DNA from: Alphaproteobacteria bacterium
GTDB taxonomy: Bacteria; Pseudomonadota; Alphaproteobacteria; Micavibrionales; Micavibrionaceae
Assembly: GCA_020443295.1 (NCBI GenBank)
Contig: JAGRIJ010000006.1
Coordinates: forward strand, 16,872 to 80,871
Length of the DNA stretch: 64,000 nt
Direction: 5' to 3'
Shown here: positions 48,381-57,488 of the stretch, piece by piece
Position numbering within the stretch: position 1 is the first letter of the stretch
Layout of the letters: every line of letters begins with the position of its first letter
The notes under the pieces: generated by a model
Database searches by the model: none
What the model was told of the DNA's origin: nothing
What the model saw: only the letters and a program-made list of their open reading frames with translations
Program-made: the position numbers and the translations under genes

Positions 48381-50327
48381 ATGACCGCAAAAGATCCCTG
48401 GTCGGCCCGTAAAAACCTCTACAGTACGCCTGTTCCCAAGGCCGTTGAGAAACCGAAGTCGCGTTGGAAGGTCTTGTCCATTCTTTGGCTGGCCTTGCGA
48501 AGAACCTGTACGGCGATCGGCGCTTTAGTCCTGATTACCACTCTTCTTATCGCGTGGAGTTTTTCTTCCGTCTTTTCGCAAGTGGAGTATCAGAAAAACC
48601 TGCCGGACAAGTTCGTTCTGTTGATGGATCTGGACGGGAATCTCGGCGATCTGGCGCGGGAAGTCAGTTTGGCCGATCCTTTTGCCGGGCCGGGAGTGAC
48701 TATGCGCGATTTTCTGGATGCGCTTGACCGCGCCAAGACGGATAAGCGTGTTCAGGGTATTTATGCGCGGATGAACGGGACCGGCTCCTACGGTCTGGCT
48801 CATATTCAGGAAATGCGCAAAGAGATCAAGAGTTTCCGGGAAAGCGGAAAGTTTGCCTATATCTATTCTCCGTCCTATGGCGATCTGGGCGGGCTGGGCA
48901 ACTATTATCTGGCGCGGGCGTTTCAGGAAATGTGGATGCAGCCGATGGGCGTGATCGCCATTCCGGGCGTGAGCGCGGAGTTGCCTTTTGTGCGCAATAT
49001 TCTGGACATGGTCGGGGTCGAGCCTGAGTTTTACCAGCGCAAGGAGTTCAAGTCTGCTTATGAAAATCTTACCCATTCGCAGATTACCGAGCCGAACCGC
49101 CGGATGATGGAATATCTGATCAAGGATCTGACGGATACGCTTCAGACCGAGATTTCCGAGGATATGGGCGTGCGTCCGGAGAGCTTTAAGGCGTTGGTCG
49201 ACAAGGGGCTTTTTACCGCTCAGGAAGCGCTTGATTCCGGGTTGATCGATCATGCGGATTACGCCGATGTTCTGGTCAGACAGATCAATCAAAAAGTGAC
49301 CGGCGATCCGGAAGTCGATGCGGATTATATCGATTTCGACACTTATATCCGCGAAGCGCAGAGTGCGCAGCCTTCTCTGGCGGACGAGCTGATGCCCAAG
49401 GGCAAGAAGGGAAACAAAAAAGAGCAGGACGCCAAGCCGTCCGTTGCCCTTATCTATGCTGTGGGCATGATCCTTCCGTCCAAGGATGGTGATTCATCCG
49501 GACTTTTTGATGACGGCGTGGCGGCGGCGGACCAGATTGCCGGTGCGCTGATTGATGCTGCGCGGGATGATTCCGTTAAGGCCGTCGTGCTTCGGGTCGA
49601 CAGCCCGGGAGGATCGCCCGTGGCGTCTGAAACGATTTTGCGCGGTGTGCAGATTGTGCAGGAGCACGGGAAGCAGGTGATTGTGTCCATGGGACCGACG
49701 GCAGCGTCCGGAGGGTACTGGATTTCGGCGTATGCCAACCAGATTTTCGTTCTTCCGACCACGATTACGGGGTCGATCGGCGTTGTGGGCGGGAAATTTT
49801 CCACGAAGGAACTCTGGTCGATGCTGGGCGTGAACTGGGAGCGGATCCAGTGGGGCAAGAATGCCGGGATGTGGTCGATGAACACGCCGTTCAGCGATTC
49901 AGAAGCTGAGCGGATCAATGCCATGCTGGATAATGTTTACAGCAATTTTCTGCAGCGCGTTGCTTCCGGCCGCAAGATGAGCGTTCAGGAGGTCGACAGG
50001 ATCGCCGGCGGGCGCGTGTGGACCGGAAAGAGCGCGATCAAGATCGGGCTGGCTGACCGGATCGGAGGCTTAGAAGATGCGCTTGATTATGCGGCTACGC
50101 AGGTCGGCGGAAAAACGCGCAAGGATATCGATGTCGTTGTCATGCCCAAGCCGAAGACCGCCATCGAAAAATTCGTGGAGATGTTCCAGCAGCAGGTCTT
50201 TTTCCGGAATGACCTGAAGACCGAAGCGCAGATTCTCAAAACCGTCAAGCCGTATATGGCCGAGATGGGGATCCTGAGCGATCCGCAGTCCTTTTCGGTT
50301 TACAGCCCGGTTGAGATCAAGCCCTGA
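48381..50327 (+). CDS. sppA: Signal peptide peptidase SppA (67K type)
   Basis: Inner-membrane serine protease degrading cleaved signal peptides. The 648-residue protein has an N-terminal membrane anchor (TAIGALVLITTLLIAWSFSS), two tandem peptidase domains, the Lys of the Ser/Lys dyad in QRKEFKSAYENLTHS, and the Ser in the second domain (GPTAASGGYWISAYA, followed by VLPTTITGSIGVVGG). The tandem architecture is like E. coli SppA. TAGGA lies 8 nt before the ATG. Convergent with the HAD gene by 23 nt. Confidence 0.95.
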   Translation: MTAKDPWSARKNLYSTPVPKAVEKPKSRWKVLSILWLALRRTCTAIGALVLITTLLIAWSFSSVFSQVEYQKNLPDKFVLLMDLDGNLGDLAREVSLADPFAGPGVTMRDFLDALDRAKTDKRVQGIYARMNGTGSYGLAHIQEMRKEIKSFRESGKFAYIYSPSYGDLGGLGNYYLARAFQEMWMQPMGVIAIPGVSAELPFVRNILDMVGVEPEFYQRKEFKSAYENLTHSQITEPNRRMMEYLIKDLTDTLQTEISEDMGVRPESFKALVDKGLFTAQEALDSGLIDHADYADVLVRQINQKVTGDPEVDADYIDFDTYIREAQSAQPSLADELMPKGKKGNKKEQDAKPSVALIYAVGMILPSKDGDSSGLFDDGVAAADQIAGALIDAARDDSVKAVVLRVDSPGGSPVASETILRGVQIVQEHGKQVIVSMGPTAASGGYWISAYANQIFVLPTTITGSIGVVGGKFSTKELWSMLGVNWERIQWGKNAGMWSMNTPFSDSEAERINAMLDNVYSNFLQRVASGRKMSVQEVDRIAGGRVWTGKSAIKIGLADRIGGLEDALDYAATQVGGKTRKDIDVVVMPKPKTAIEKFVEMFQQQVFFRNDLKTEAQILKTVKPYMAEMGILSDPQSFSVYSPVEIKP

Positions 50328-50350
50328 GTGAGAAGTGAAATCGAAAGCGG

Positions 50351-51142
50351 TTACGCGTGCGCGGCCGTACTCGCCTGGTTGGGCGTATCGTCTTCGCTTT
50401 TATCGTGATGCGATGTCTTTTTGGTGGTCGCTTGCGGGGGAGGCGGGGCGTCGTCGAACAAAGGTTTGAGATCATCGTACATTTCATAGAAGGACATGTA
50501 GATATACTCGGTACTCATGTTCTTTTCGACCATAGCGAGGGCGGCATGAAAGCCAAATCCTACCGGGATGACCGTACAGGGAAGGACATCATGCGCGGCA
50601 AGGGCCGCCAGCACGTCTTTGCGCCGGTCGCCGATATACCAGACGATATCCTTTTCCTTTAGATCGATATTCATCAATCCGAGGGCTGTCAGGATCGGTT
50701 CGGGATTGGGTTTGGATTTGGTGATGTCTTCCCGGAAGACGGTGACCGGAAAATGTCTTTTCAGGTCGAACTTTTCCAAAATCTCGTGGCCGTAACCTTT
50801 TCCCAGACCGTTGCTGACCAGCGCCATCGGGATCTGGTGCTGTTCGAACAGTTCGAGCAACGTAAAGAGGCCGGGGCACGGCTCGACGATCTGTTCCACC
50901 GGTTTGCGCCGAATTTTATGGATGGCGCGATGAACCAGAAGGCGGGGCTGTTTTCTTTTTTTGTGCCAGAGCGGGATGATCGGTCCCCGGGCGCCCCGGC
51001 GGAACAGCCAGGAAAAGAGTTTCGAGGCTTTGTAACCCACATTGTCAAGGGTTTCCAAGACTTGCAACAGGCGCGGATTAATATGACGGACGGCCGTCCC
51101 GTCCATATCAAAAATGACGATGGTAGGTATTTTTATTGCCAT
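50351..51142 (-). CDS. HAD-family phosphatase
   Basis: The 263-residue protein has the four HAD motifs: IVIFDMDGTAVRH, ALVSNGLGKGYG, KSKPNPEPI and WYIGDRRKDVLAA, with a helical cap of about 90 residues between motif I and II. Substrate unknown; phosphoglycolate-like or pyrimidine 5'-phosphate activities are possible. The C-terminus is a low-complexity Pro/Thr/His/Lys tail (APPPPQATTKKTSHHDK). The gene lies downstream of dxs on the same strand, but the 69-nt gap does not show obvious coupling. Confidence 0.87.
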   Translation of the reverse strand: MAIKIPTIVIFDMDGTAVRHINPRLLQVLETLDNVGYKASKLFSWLFRRGARGPIIPLWHKKRKQPRLLVHRAIHKIRRKPVEQIVEPCPGLFTLLELFEQHQIPMALVSNGLGKGYGHEILEKFDLKRHFPVTVFREDITKSKPNPEPILTALGLMNIDLKEKDIVWYIGDRRKDVLAALAAHDVLPCTVIPVGFGFHAALAMVEKNMSTEYIYMSFYEMYDDLKPLFDDAPPPPQATTKKTSHHDKSEDDTPNQASTAAHA

Positions 51143-51211
51143 AACAAACTTTCATGCCTCAGAAAATATACACGATTTGTGGCGGGGAAAGCCGAAAAAA
51201 CGCTCATTTTC

Positions 51212-53194
51212 CTATGATAACAGGCTGATAACTTTTTTCTCTATATGGCGGGCGGTCAGTCCGGCTTCGTCGTACTGGCGGTCAGGATCGTCCTGATCCT
51301 GAAAACGGTCGGGCAGGGCCATCGTCCTGATCTTCAGGCCATCGGAGAGCCAATCGTGCGCGGCCAGATATTCCAAAACCTTCGATCCGAATCCTCCGCC
51401 GGCTCCTTCTTCAATGACAATGAGAGCGCCGTGATTTTTTGCAAGGGTCCGGATGAGTTCGGTGTCCAGAGGCTTTGCAAAACGGGCGTCCGCGATTGTG
51501 GGCGTTATGCCTTTAGATTGAAGTGAATCGGATGCCTTCAGGCATTCCTGCAGCCGCGTGCCGTAACTCAGAATCGCGATTTGTTCGCCTTCCCGGATGA
51601 TCCGGCCTTTACCGATGGTCAGGATTTTTCCCTGCTCGGGAAGAGCTACGCCTGTGCCCGATCCGCGGGGGAAGCGGATTGCAAGCGGGCCATCGGAATA
51701 TGACGCGGCAGTCGTAACCATGTGGACCAGTTCAGATTCGTCCGAGGGGGCCATCAGAACGAAATTCGGAAGGCAGCCGAGATAGGCCGTATCAAAAGAA
51801 CCGGCATGGGTCTGGCCATCCGCGCCGACCAGACCGGCGCGATCAAGCGCAAAACGCACGGGAAGATTTTGAATGGCGACATCGTGCACGACCTGATCGT
51901 AGGCCCGTTGCAGGAAGGTTGAATAGATGGCCACAAACGGCTTCAATCCTTCCGCGGCCATGCCTGCAGCAAAAGTGACGGCGTGTTGTTCGGCGATGCC
52001 GACATCAAACATGCGTTCGGGAAATTCATAGCTGAACATGTCCATGCCTGTGCCCGAGGGCATCGCGGCGGTGATGCCAACGATTTTCGGGTCTTTCCGG
52101 GCTTCGGCGATGAGGGTTTTTGCAAAAACATTCGTGTAGCTGGGGGCGCCGAGGGCCGATTTTGTCTGTGCCCCGGTGATCACATCAAATTTGCGAACGC
52201 CATGCATCTTGTCATGCGAATTTTCCGCCGGGAGATAGCCCTTGCCTTTCTGGGTGATTGCGTGGATCAGCACAGGGCCTTCGTGGTCGGCATCCTTGAT
52301 GTTGCGGAGCACCGGCAGAAGATGGTCGAGATTATGCCCGTCGACCGGACCGATATAGTAAAAGCCCATTTCCTCAAAGAGCGTCCCGGAGGAGCCGAAG
52401 GCAACGCGGGCGCTTTCCTCTGCTCTTTTTGCCGCGTTACGCAGGGGGGAGGGCAGAATATTTGTCAGTTTTTTTCCGATTTCGCGTGCGCTGTGGTAGG
52501 AGCGCGACGAGACAATCCGTGTCAGATAGCGGCTCATGGCACCGACAGGCGGCGCAATTGACATTTCATTGTCGTTGAGGATAACGATCAGGCGGGTTTT
52601 TTTCCCGCCTATGGTCAGGCTGTCCGCATTGTTTATCGCTTCGTAAGCCATGCCCGCCGACATTGCGCCGTCGCCGATCACACAGATGACGTGGTTGTTT
52701 CTGTCTTCGCCCGATTGTTTTGCAAGATCGCGCGCTGCAGCCATGCCCAGACCTGCGGACATCGATGTCGAGCTGTGCGCGGCTCCGAACGGGTCGTATT
52801 CGCTTTCTTCGCGCTTTGTAAACCCCGACAGTCCCCCGCCTTGACGGAGGGTATGCATCCGGTGTTTTCGCCCGGTGAGAATTTTGTGAGGATAGGATTG
52901 ATGGCCGACATCCCAGATCAGGCGGTCTTCGGGCGTGTCAAAGACCGCATGCAGGGCGACCGTCAATTCGACCACTCCAAGGCCGGCCCCCAGATGTCCG
53001 CCCGTGCGGGAGACCGAGTCGATCATGAAGCGGCGGACATCATCCGCCAGCAGTTTCAATTGCTCATCGTAAAGCGTTTTCAGGTCCGCAGGGGTGTTTA
53101 CGCGGTCCAGCACCGGGAAGGCGTCGGCAACGGTCCGAAGGTTTTTACCCGTCTCCAGAGGGATTTCGAGAGGATTTTGCTGGGCTTTTTTCAT
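51212..53194 (-). CDS. dxs: 1-deoxy-D-xylulose-5-phosphate synthase
   Basis: TPP enzyme joining pyruvate and glyceraldehyde-3-phosphate to make DXP, the entry of the MEP isoprenoid pathway. The 660-residue protein has the TPP motif [35 protein letters not shown], the transketolase-like [12 protein letters not shown], the HDMHG-like [29 protein letters not shown] and the C-terminal [18 protein letters not shown]. Length is canonical with a short N-terminal extension. Same strand as ispA and xseB, the usual alphaproteobacterial xseB-ispA-dxs order. Two small genes intervene, and a strong palindrome precedes its start. Confidence 0.96.
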   Translation of the reverse strand: MKKAQQNPLEIPLETGKNLRTVADAFPVLDRVNTPADLKTLYDEQLKLLADDVRRFMIDSVSRTGGHLGAGLGVVELTVALHAVFDTPEDRLIWDVGHQSYPHKILTGRKHRMHTLRQGGGLSGFTKREESEYDPFGAAHSSTSMSAGLGMAAARDLAKQSGEDRNNHVICVIGDGAMSAGMAYEAINNADSLTIGGKKTRLIVILNDNEMSIAPPVGAMSRYLTRIVSSRSYHSAREIGKKLTNILPSPLRNAAKRAEESARVAFGSSGTLFEEMGFYYIGPVDGHNLDHLLPVLRNIKDADHEGPVLIHAITQKGKGYLPAENSHDKMHGVRKFDVITGAQTKSALGAPSYTNVFAKTLIAEARKDPKIVGITAAMPSGTGMDMFSYEFPERMFDVGIAEQHAVTFAAGMAAEGLKPFVAIYSTFLQRAYDQVVHDVAIQNLPVRFALDRAGLVGADGQTHAGSFDTAYLGCLPNFVLMAPSDESELVHMVTTAASYSDGPLAIRFPRGSGTGVALPEQGKILTIGKGRIIREGEQIAILSYGTRLQECLKASDSLQSKGITPTIADARFAKPLDTELIRTLAKNHGALIVIEEGAGGGFGSKVLEYLAAHDWLSDGLKIRTMALPDRFQDQDDPDRQYDEAGLTARHIEKKVISLLS

Positions 53195-53238
53195 GGTTCA
53201 ACAGTTTTATAGGAAAGCCTTGCCCAGAGCAAAATGTT

Positions 53239-53264
53239 TTTAAGCCCATTTTCATGGGCTTAAA
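53239..53264. repeat. Perfect palindrome upstream of dxs
   Basis: TTTAAGCCCAT / ATGGGCTTAAA with a 4-nt TTTC loop, an 11-bp perfect stem. It sits in the 116-nt gap between the 83-residue gene and dxs, about 45 nt before the dxs start. No U tract follows on the minus strand, so it is unlikely to be a simple terminator; attenuation or mRNA processing are options. Confidence 0.75.
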
Positions 53265-53310
53265 TCGTTAAAAAGTTAATTAAAACAGTTTCTTAACGTT
53301 TCAGGTCTGT

Positions 53311-53562
53311 TTAGACGACCGGAGCAGAGAAGTTGAAGTTTGCCTGTGCGACCGGACCCACGTCAGCACCTCCACCGAGGTTTATTCCTCCTGCCGGGGA
53401 GTTGCTGATGACTTCGGCCATATTTCCGACCGTATCCAGAACCGCATTCATTGCTCCTACGGCGATTCCTGCGTCGAAGAATCTTCCGACCGTTTGCATG
53501 GGCTCAGGCGTGCCGGAGCCGGGAGAGCCATCACCAAAAATAGTATCCATAATATATGACAT
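53311..53562 (-). CDS. Small Gly/Ala-rich protein of unknown function
   Basis: The 83-residue product has a short Pro/Ser/Gly start (GDGSPGSGTPEP), a helical middle (GRFFDAGIAVGAMNAVLDTV) and a Gly/Asn/Ala/Phe C-terminus (NLGGGADVGPVAQANFNFSA). No signal peptide and no recognised family. GGTGG precedes the ATG. It lies between the 100-residue gene and dxs in the xseB-ispA-dxs order, an unusual insertion. The composition resembles small secreted or surface-associated proteins but this is only a look. Confidence 0.5.
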   Translation of the reverse strand: MSYIMDTIFGDGSPGSGTPEPMQTVGRFFDAGIAVGAMNAVLDTVGNMAEVISNSPAGGINLGGGADVGPVAQANFNFSAPVV

Positions 53563-53618
53563 TGTGCACCACCGTTTTTTCTATGCACGACTATCCTATC
53601 AGTCCTTATTTGTTGCTG

Positions 53619-53921
53619 TCAAATCTGTTGGGAGACAGAGAGCGAGACCCAAAGGGCGCTTACGGGTTTGCGAATATCGTCGTCGGCGACCTGAACGAGA
53701 AGAATTTCCTGCCGGTCCATGATCCGGGCGTATACCGCATCGGTCATGGGCTCCATCTGCAGCATGACGGAATTCGATTGTGAATCATAGACATAGACTT
53801 CGCCCCGTTCGGCATCGATCTGGACCCATTCGGGTTTCAATCCCAGATCCTCGCCGTAAAAAAACCCGACTTCACCCTGTTTATTCAGGATGAGGCTGGC
53901 TTTTATGCATTTGATTTTCAT
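53619..53921 (-). CDS. Small beta-rich protein of unknown function
   Basis: The 100-residue product looks like a compact beta-sheet domain: MKIKCIKASLILNKQGEVGF, FYGEDLGLKPEWVQIDAERG, EVYVYDSQSNSVMLQMEPMT, then a helix and a final strand with ALWVSLSV. It has no signal peptide. No family is assigned. It begins 11 nt after the ispA stop and therefore is likely co-transcribed with xseB-ispA. Confidence 0.6.
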   Translation of the reverse strand: MKIKCIKASLILNKQGEVGFFYGEDLGLKPEWVQIDAERGEVYVYDSQSNSVMLQMEPMTDAVYARIMDRQEILLVQVADDDIRKPVSALWVSLSVSQQI

Positions 53922-53932
53922 GATTTTCTTTC

Positions 53933-54844
53933 TCAGGCCCGGCGTTCGAGCACATAGTATGCCAGGCGTTCGAGCATTTCGGCGCGGCCGCTGAAAATCT
54001 TGAGATGGCCTATGGCCTGATGAACCAGCATTTCGGCACGGTTGCGGGCCTGTTCTTTTCCCATGGTCGATACGAAGGTCGATTTTCCAGCCTGCGAGTC
54101 TTTTCCGGTATCTTTTCCCGTGTCTTGCGGGTCGGCTTCGACGTCCAGAATATCGTCGGTTACCTGAAAGGCCAGACCGAGATCAAATGCGTAGTTGCAC
54201 AGGGCTTTGCGGTGCGGCTCGTTCCCCTTGCCCAGAATGGCTCCGGCTTCACAGGCGAAGGCCATCAGTTTTCCGGTTTTCATCCGCTGGAGGCGGGAAA
54301 TGGTGCCGAAATCAAATTCCTCCGTTTCGCCGATCAGGTCGAGCATTTGCCCCCCGGCCATACCGTGGCATCCCGCAGCCTTTGCAAGAGAGCGGATGAG
54401 TTCGCAGCGGACGCGGGGATCTTCATGGGTTTCGGGTTCGCTCAGGATCTCAAAAGCCAGCGTGAGAAGAGCGTCCCCTGCCAGAATAGCGGTCGCTTCG
54501 TCGAACTGGATATGCACGGTGGGTTTTCCGCGCCGGAGCTTCGCATCGTCCATGGCGGGAAGATCGTCATGAATCAGGGAGTAGCAGTGAACAAATTCCA
54601 CCGCCGCTGCCGCGCGCCGCGCGCGCAGAGGGTCAACGTTAAACAGATTGGCCGTGTGCATCGTCAGAAAGGGGCGCAGACGCTTGCCGCCGCTGAGTGT
54701 ACCGTGGCGCATAGCCTGAAAGAGCCGGTTTTCCGCAAGGTCGGTTTCGGGGAGAAGGTGGCCGATGGTTTTTTCCACTGCCTCGGCGACAATGTTCATT
54801 TCTGACTGGAGTTCCGGGTCCGCTTCCCGTGGTGAAGGTGCCAT
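53933..54844 (-). CDS. ispA: Farnesyl/geranyl diphosphate synthase (short-chain prenyl synthase)
   Basis: Makes C15 farnesyl diphosphate from IPP and DMAPP. The 303-residue protein has the first Asp-rich motif LIHDDLPAMDDAKLRRGKPT, the second motif FQVTDDILDVEAD and GGKRLRPFL; the DDxxxxD insert (DDLPAMD) is typical for bacterial short-chain IspA. Next to xseB (6-nt gap) on the same strand. Together with dxs, ispH and the long-chain synthase this region covers much of isoprenoid synthesis. Confidence 0.95.
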   Translation of the reverse strand: MAPSPREADPELQSEMNIVAEAVEKTIGHLLPETDLAENRLFQAMRHGTLSGGKRLRPFLTMHTANLFNVDPLRARRAAAAVEFVHCYSLIHDDLPAMDDAKLRRGKPTVHIQFDEATAILAGDALLTLAFEILSEPETHEDPRVRCELIRSLAKAAGCHGMAGGQMLDLIGETEEFDFGTISRLQRMKTGKLMAFACEAGAILGKGNEPHRKALCNYAFDLGLAFQVTDDILDVEADPQDTGKDTGKDSQAGKSTFVSTMGKEQARNRAEMLVHQAIGHLKIFSGRAEMLERLAYYVLERRA

Positions 54845-54850
54845 CGTTTT

Positions 54851-55111
54851 TTAATCTTCGGAATCTAGGGGTTGGGTGGCAATCGTGCCGTCATCCCTGA
54901 CGGTGATTTTTTCAATTTTGGCCTGTGCGTCCCGAAGCTTGGTTTCGCAATGCTTTTTCAGGAGCGTGCCGCGCTCGTAGGAGGTAATGGATTCTTCCAG
55001 AGGAGCCTGGCCCGTTTCGAGGTTTTTGACAATTGACTCCAGTTCCACAAGCGCTTCTTCGAAGGACAGTGTTTCTACAGGGCGTTGCCGCGACATACCG
55101 TATTTATCCAT
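54851..55111 (-). CDS. xseB: Exodeoxyribonuclease VII small subunit
   Basis: Small helical subunit of exonuclease VII. The 86-residue protein has the typical helical hairpin LSFEEALVELESIVKNLETG and PLEESITSYERGTLLKKHCE. The reading starts at ATG 55111; an ATG at 55096 is also possible and neither has a good ribosome-binding site. First gene of the xseB-ispA run. Confidence 0.9.
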   Translation of the reverse strand: MDKYGMSRQRPVETLSFEEALVELESIVKNLETGQAPLEESITSYERGTLLKKHCETKLRDAQAKIEKITVRDDGTIATQPLDSED

Positions 55112-55207
55112 AACCAAAACAAGTGAAAGCGCAGTGTATGCCAAGGCGGCTGTTCGCTCAAGAGTTTAAAGCTTTGCGGGATGTAAAATGTCTTTTATTA
55201 TAAGATT

Positions 55208-55966
55208 ATGAACAATCGGTACACGATACCGGAAGGTTACCGGGTCTATGCCATCGGCGACGTTCACGGACACCTTGACGCGCTGGAACTGATGCACCGC
55301 GAAATCTCGCATGATTTGCAGGATCGTCCCGATCTGACTGCGCATATCGTCTATCTGGGGGATTATATCGACCGGGGGCCGCACAGCGCGCATACGATTG
55401 ACAAGTTGGTTAAGCTGAAAGAGCGGGATGACGGGATTTTCAGGTCTTTTCTGCTGGGCAACCACGAGCACTACATGATTCGGTTTTTGATCGAAGGTGA
55501 ATTTTCGGAAACAGAAGACTGGATGCAGTGGGGCGGAATCGAAACTATACGAAGTTACGGTTATTCATTCCGGACCTATCCTCCCGTGCGGGACGATCTT
55601 GAGGAGGCGAGGGATTTTATGAATACGCATGTTCCCGAAGAGCATCTTCATTTTCTGACCAGTATGCCGATGGCTCTTGAAATCGGGGATTATTTTTTTG
55701 CTCATGCAGGCATCAATCCGCGCAAGAGCCTGAAAGAGCAGGACCTTTGGGAGCTTATTACCATCCGGCAGCCCTTTTTGTCATGGCATGAGGAAAAGGA
55801 TTACAAGCCGCTGGCGAAAAAGGTGGTTCACGGTCATTCGATCTCTAAAGAGCCTGTCGTCCGGCCGCACCGGATCGGGGTGGATACGGGGCTTTACAGG
55901 GGGGGACCCCTTACCGCGGCCGTGCTTGAAGGGACCCATGTGCGGTTTCTTCAGGTCTGGTCCTAG
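55208..55966 (+). CDS. Metallophosphoesterase (PPP-like serine/threonine phosphatase fold)
   Basis: The 252-residue protein has the PPP signature: YAIGDVHGHLDALELM (GDVHG at 17-21), YLGDYIDRGPHSAHTID, LLGNHEHYMIRFL, AHAGIN and VVHGHSISKEPV, then VDTGLYRGGPLTAAVL. All metal ligands appear present. The target (protein, diadenosine tetraphosphate or other) cannot be told. It is divergent from xseB, and its last 4 nt overlap the convergent gmhA-like gene. Confidence 0.9.
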   Translation: MNNRYTIPEGYRVYAIGDVHGHLDALELMHREISHDLQDRPDLTAHIVYLGDYIDRGPHSAHTIDKLVKLKERDDGIFRSFLLGNHEHYMIRFLIEGEFSETEDWMQWGGIETIRSYGYSFRTYPPVRDDLEEARDFMNTHVPEEHLHFLTSMPMALEIGDYFFAHAGINPRKSLKEQDLWELITIRQPFLSWHEEKDYKPLAKKVVHGHSISKEPVVRPHRIGVDTGLYRGGPLTAAVLEGTHVRFLQVWS

Positions 55967-56586
55967 ACCAGACCCAGCTTGTTTTCGAGAGCCCCGCAGA
56001 GCATGTGGCCGAGGGTGATGTGCATTTCCTGAATGCGGGCGGTTTCCTCTGCCGGGACGGTGAGCAGGATGTCACAGAATTCCGGCATTTTTCCGCCGTT
56101 GCGTCCCGCAAGGCCGACGGTAATGATGTTTTTGCTGCGGGCGGCGCGCAGACCGTTCAGGACGTTCGGGCTGTTGCCGGACGTGCTGATGCCGATGGCG
56201 ATATCCCCCGCCTGGCCGAGTGCGTCCACCTGCCGGGAAAAAAGGTGGTCGAAGCCGTAATCGTTTCCGATGGCCGTCAGGGAAGATGTATCCGTCGTCA
56301 ATGCGAGAGCGGGCAAAGGGGCGCGGTTTTTCACAAAACGGACCGTGAGTTCGGTTGCGAGATGCTGGGCATCCGCCGCGCTGCCCCCGTTGCCGAAAAA
56401 GAGAATTTTTCCCCCGGCGCTTAGGCTGCGGGCGCAAGCATCGATCATCAAGGCGAAATCCTCTTTGAGCGTTTCAAAGGTTTTTTCGGCGACGGCCAAA
56501 TGACTGTCGCGTTCAGACATCCAGAAAGCTTCCAGATCGAAGGCAGGCAGAATTTTTTCAGGGTTCGGTTTTGCGGTTTTTGTCAT
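55963..56586 (-). CDS. gmhA: Phosphoheptose isomerase / SIS-domain protein (GmhA-like)
   Basis: Isomerises sedoheptulose-7-phosphate to D-glycero-D-manno-heptose-7-phosphate, the first step to the LPS-core heptose. The 207-residue protein has a helical N-terminus, FFGNGGSAADAQHLATELTV, LALTTDTSSLTAIGNDYGFD, the SIS loop IAIGISTSGNSPNVL, and the C-terminal RIQEMHITLGHMLCGALE with the His typical of GmhA. Its ATG is near the stop of the divergently related lipoprotein gene (10-nt gap). Confidence 0.9.
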   Translation of the reverse strand: MTKTAKPNPEKILPAFDLEAFWMSERDSHLAVAEKTFETLKEDFALMIDACARSLSAGGKILFFGNGGSAADAQHLATELTVRFVKNRAPLPALALTTDTSSLTAIGNDYGFDHLFSRQVDALGQAGDIAIGISTSGNSPNVLNGLRAARSKNIITVGLAGRNGGKMPEFCDILLTVPAEETARIQEMHITLGHMLCGALENKLGLV

Positions 56587-56596
56587 GGCAGTTTCT

Positions 56597-57376
56597 TCAG
56601 GGAAGGATTTCTCTTGTTACGGGAATCGGCGCACTTACGGGCTGGGGAACGCTTTTTTGCGAAGCCGCCTGCTCGATGAGCTGATTTTCGGTCATCTGTT
56701 CCACAGGGACATAGGTTATTTTCGGCTTGTGGCCGGGGACGGGGACCCCCTTGGGCGCGAGAGCGGCGCGGTTGTAGGCCAGTTGTTCCGGCGAGAGCTG
56801 GAAGCCGACCAATACCTGATACTGGAAGGCGGTTTCCTTGCTCTTGATCGGAATGATCTGGCGCAGATATTCGGTATGGGTGCGGGTGGTTTCGCCGGGT
56901 TCAAAGTTCATGGATACGGCGAAGACCTCCTTGGCCATGATCTTTCCGTTCGGGCCTGTTACGGCCACGAAAAAGGGATAGGTGAGGAACGGCTTGTCCG
57001 TCTTCTGCTGGCGCGCTTTCGGGCCGAGAGTGCCTGTGAAGAGAAGGGCGAGGTCTACGGTGGCGCTGCTGGTGGCGAGGTCGCAGGTGCTCTGGCGTTT
57101 CCTGATGCTCATTTCGGCAATCAGGTTCTCATAAAACGTGCGCTGGTCGTCCGTGAAGTCGTGAAGGGTCCCCAGATCCCTGACGATCTGGATTTCCGGG
57201 CAGGGGCTGGCCAGTAAACGCTCGGAGCCTTTTTGCCCCCTAGCTTCGGCGCGGCCCAACTCCAGATTGCGGTTTACGTCGTCGACCACGCCGCCTACGG
57301 TTTCGCCGCAGCCAGCCAGAATCACCAGCAGGAATAGGCCGGAACACAAACGAATATAAGGGATCAAAGCTTTCAT
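56597..57376 (-). CDS. Lipoprotein of unknown function
   Basis: The 259-residue product has a lipoprotein signal with lipobox LVILAGC (Cys23). The mature part includes NRNLELGRAEARGQKGSERL, CPEIQIVRDLGTLHDFTDDQ, VDLALLFTGTLGPKARQQKT and a long strand region (FLTYPFFVAVTGPNGKIMAK, then VFAVSMNFEPGETTRTHTEY). No family is recognised; it is probably an envelope protein. It lies upstream of gmhA on the same strand and is divergent from ispH. Confidence 0.8.
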   Translation of the reverse strand: MKALIPYIRLCSGLFLLVILAGCGETVGGVVDDVNRNLELGRAEARGQKGSERLLASPCPEIQIVRDLGTLHDFTDDQRTFYENLIAEMSIRKRQSTCDLATSSATVDLALLFTGTLGPKARQQKTDKPFLTYPFFVAVTGPNGKIMAKEVFAVSMNFEPGETTRTHTEYLRQIIPIKSKETAFQYQVLVGFQLSPEQLAYNRAALAPKGVPVPGHKPKITYVPVEQMTENQLIEQAASQKSVPQPVSAPIPVTREILP

Positions 57377-57488
57377 TGAGGCTCCGGAGGGGAGTCATAC
57401 ACATTACCCCTTTAGAGTACGAAAGCGCAGGCTTTGATGCAAGGGTGTGGATTGGAGCCGAAAAATTTCCTATACAGGGGGTATGGAA

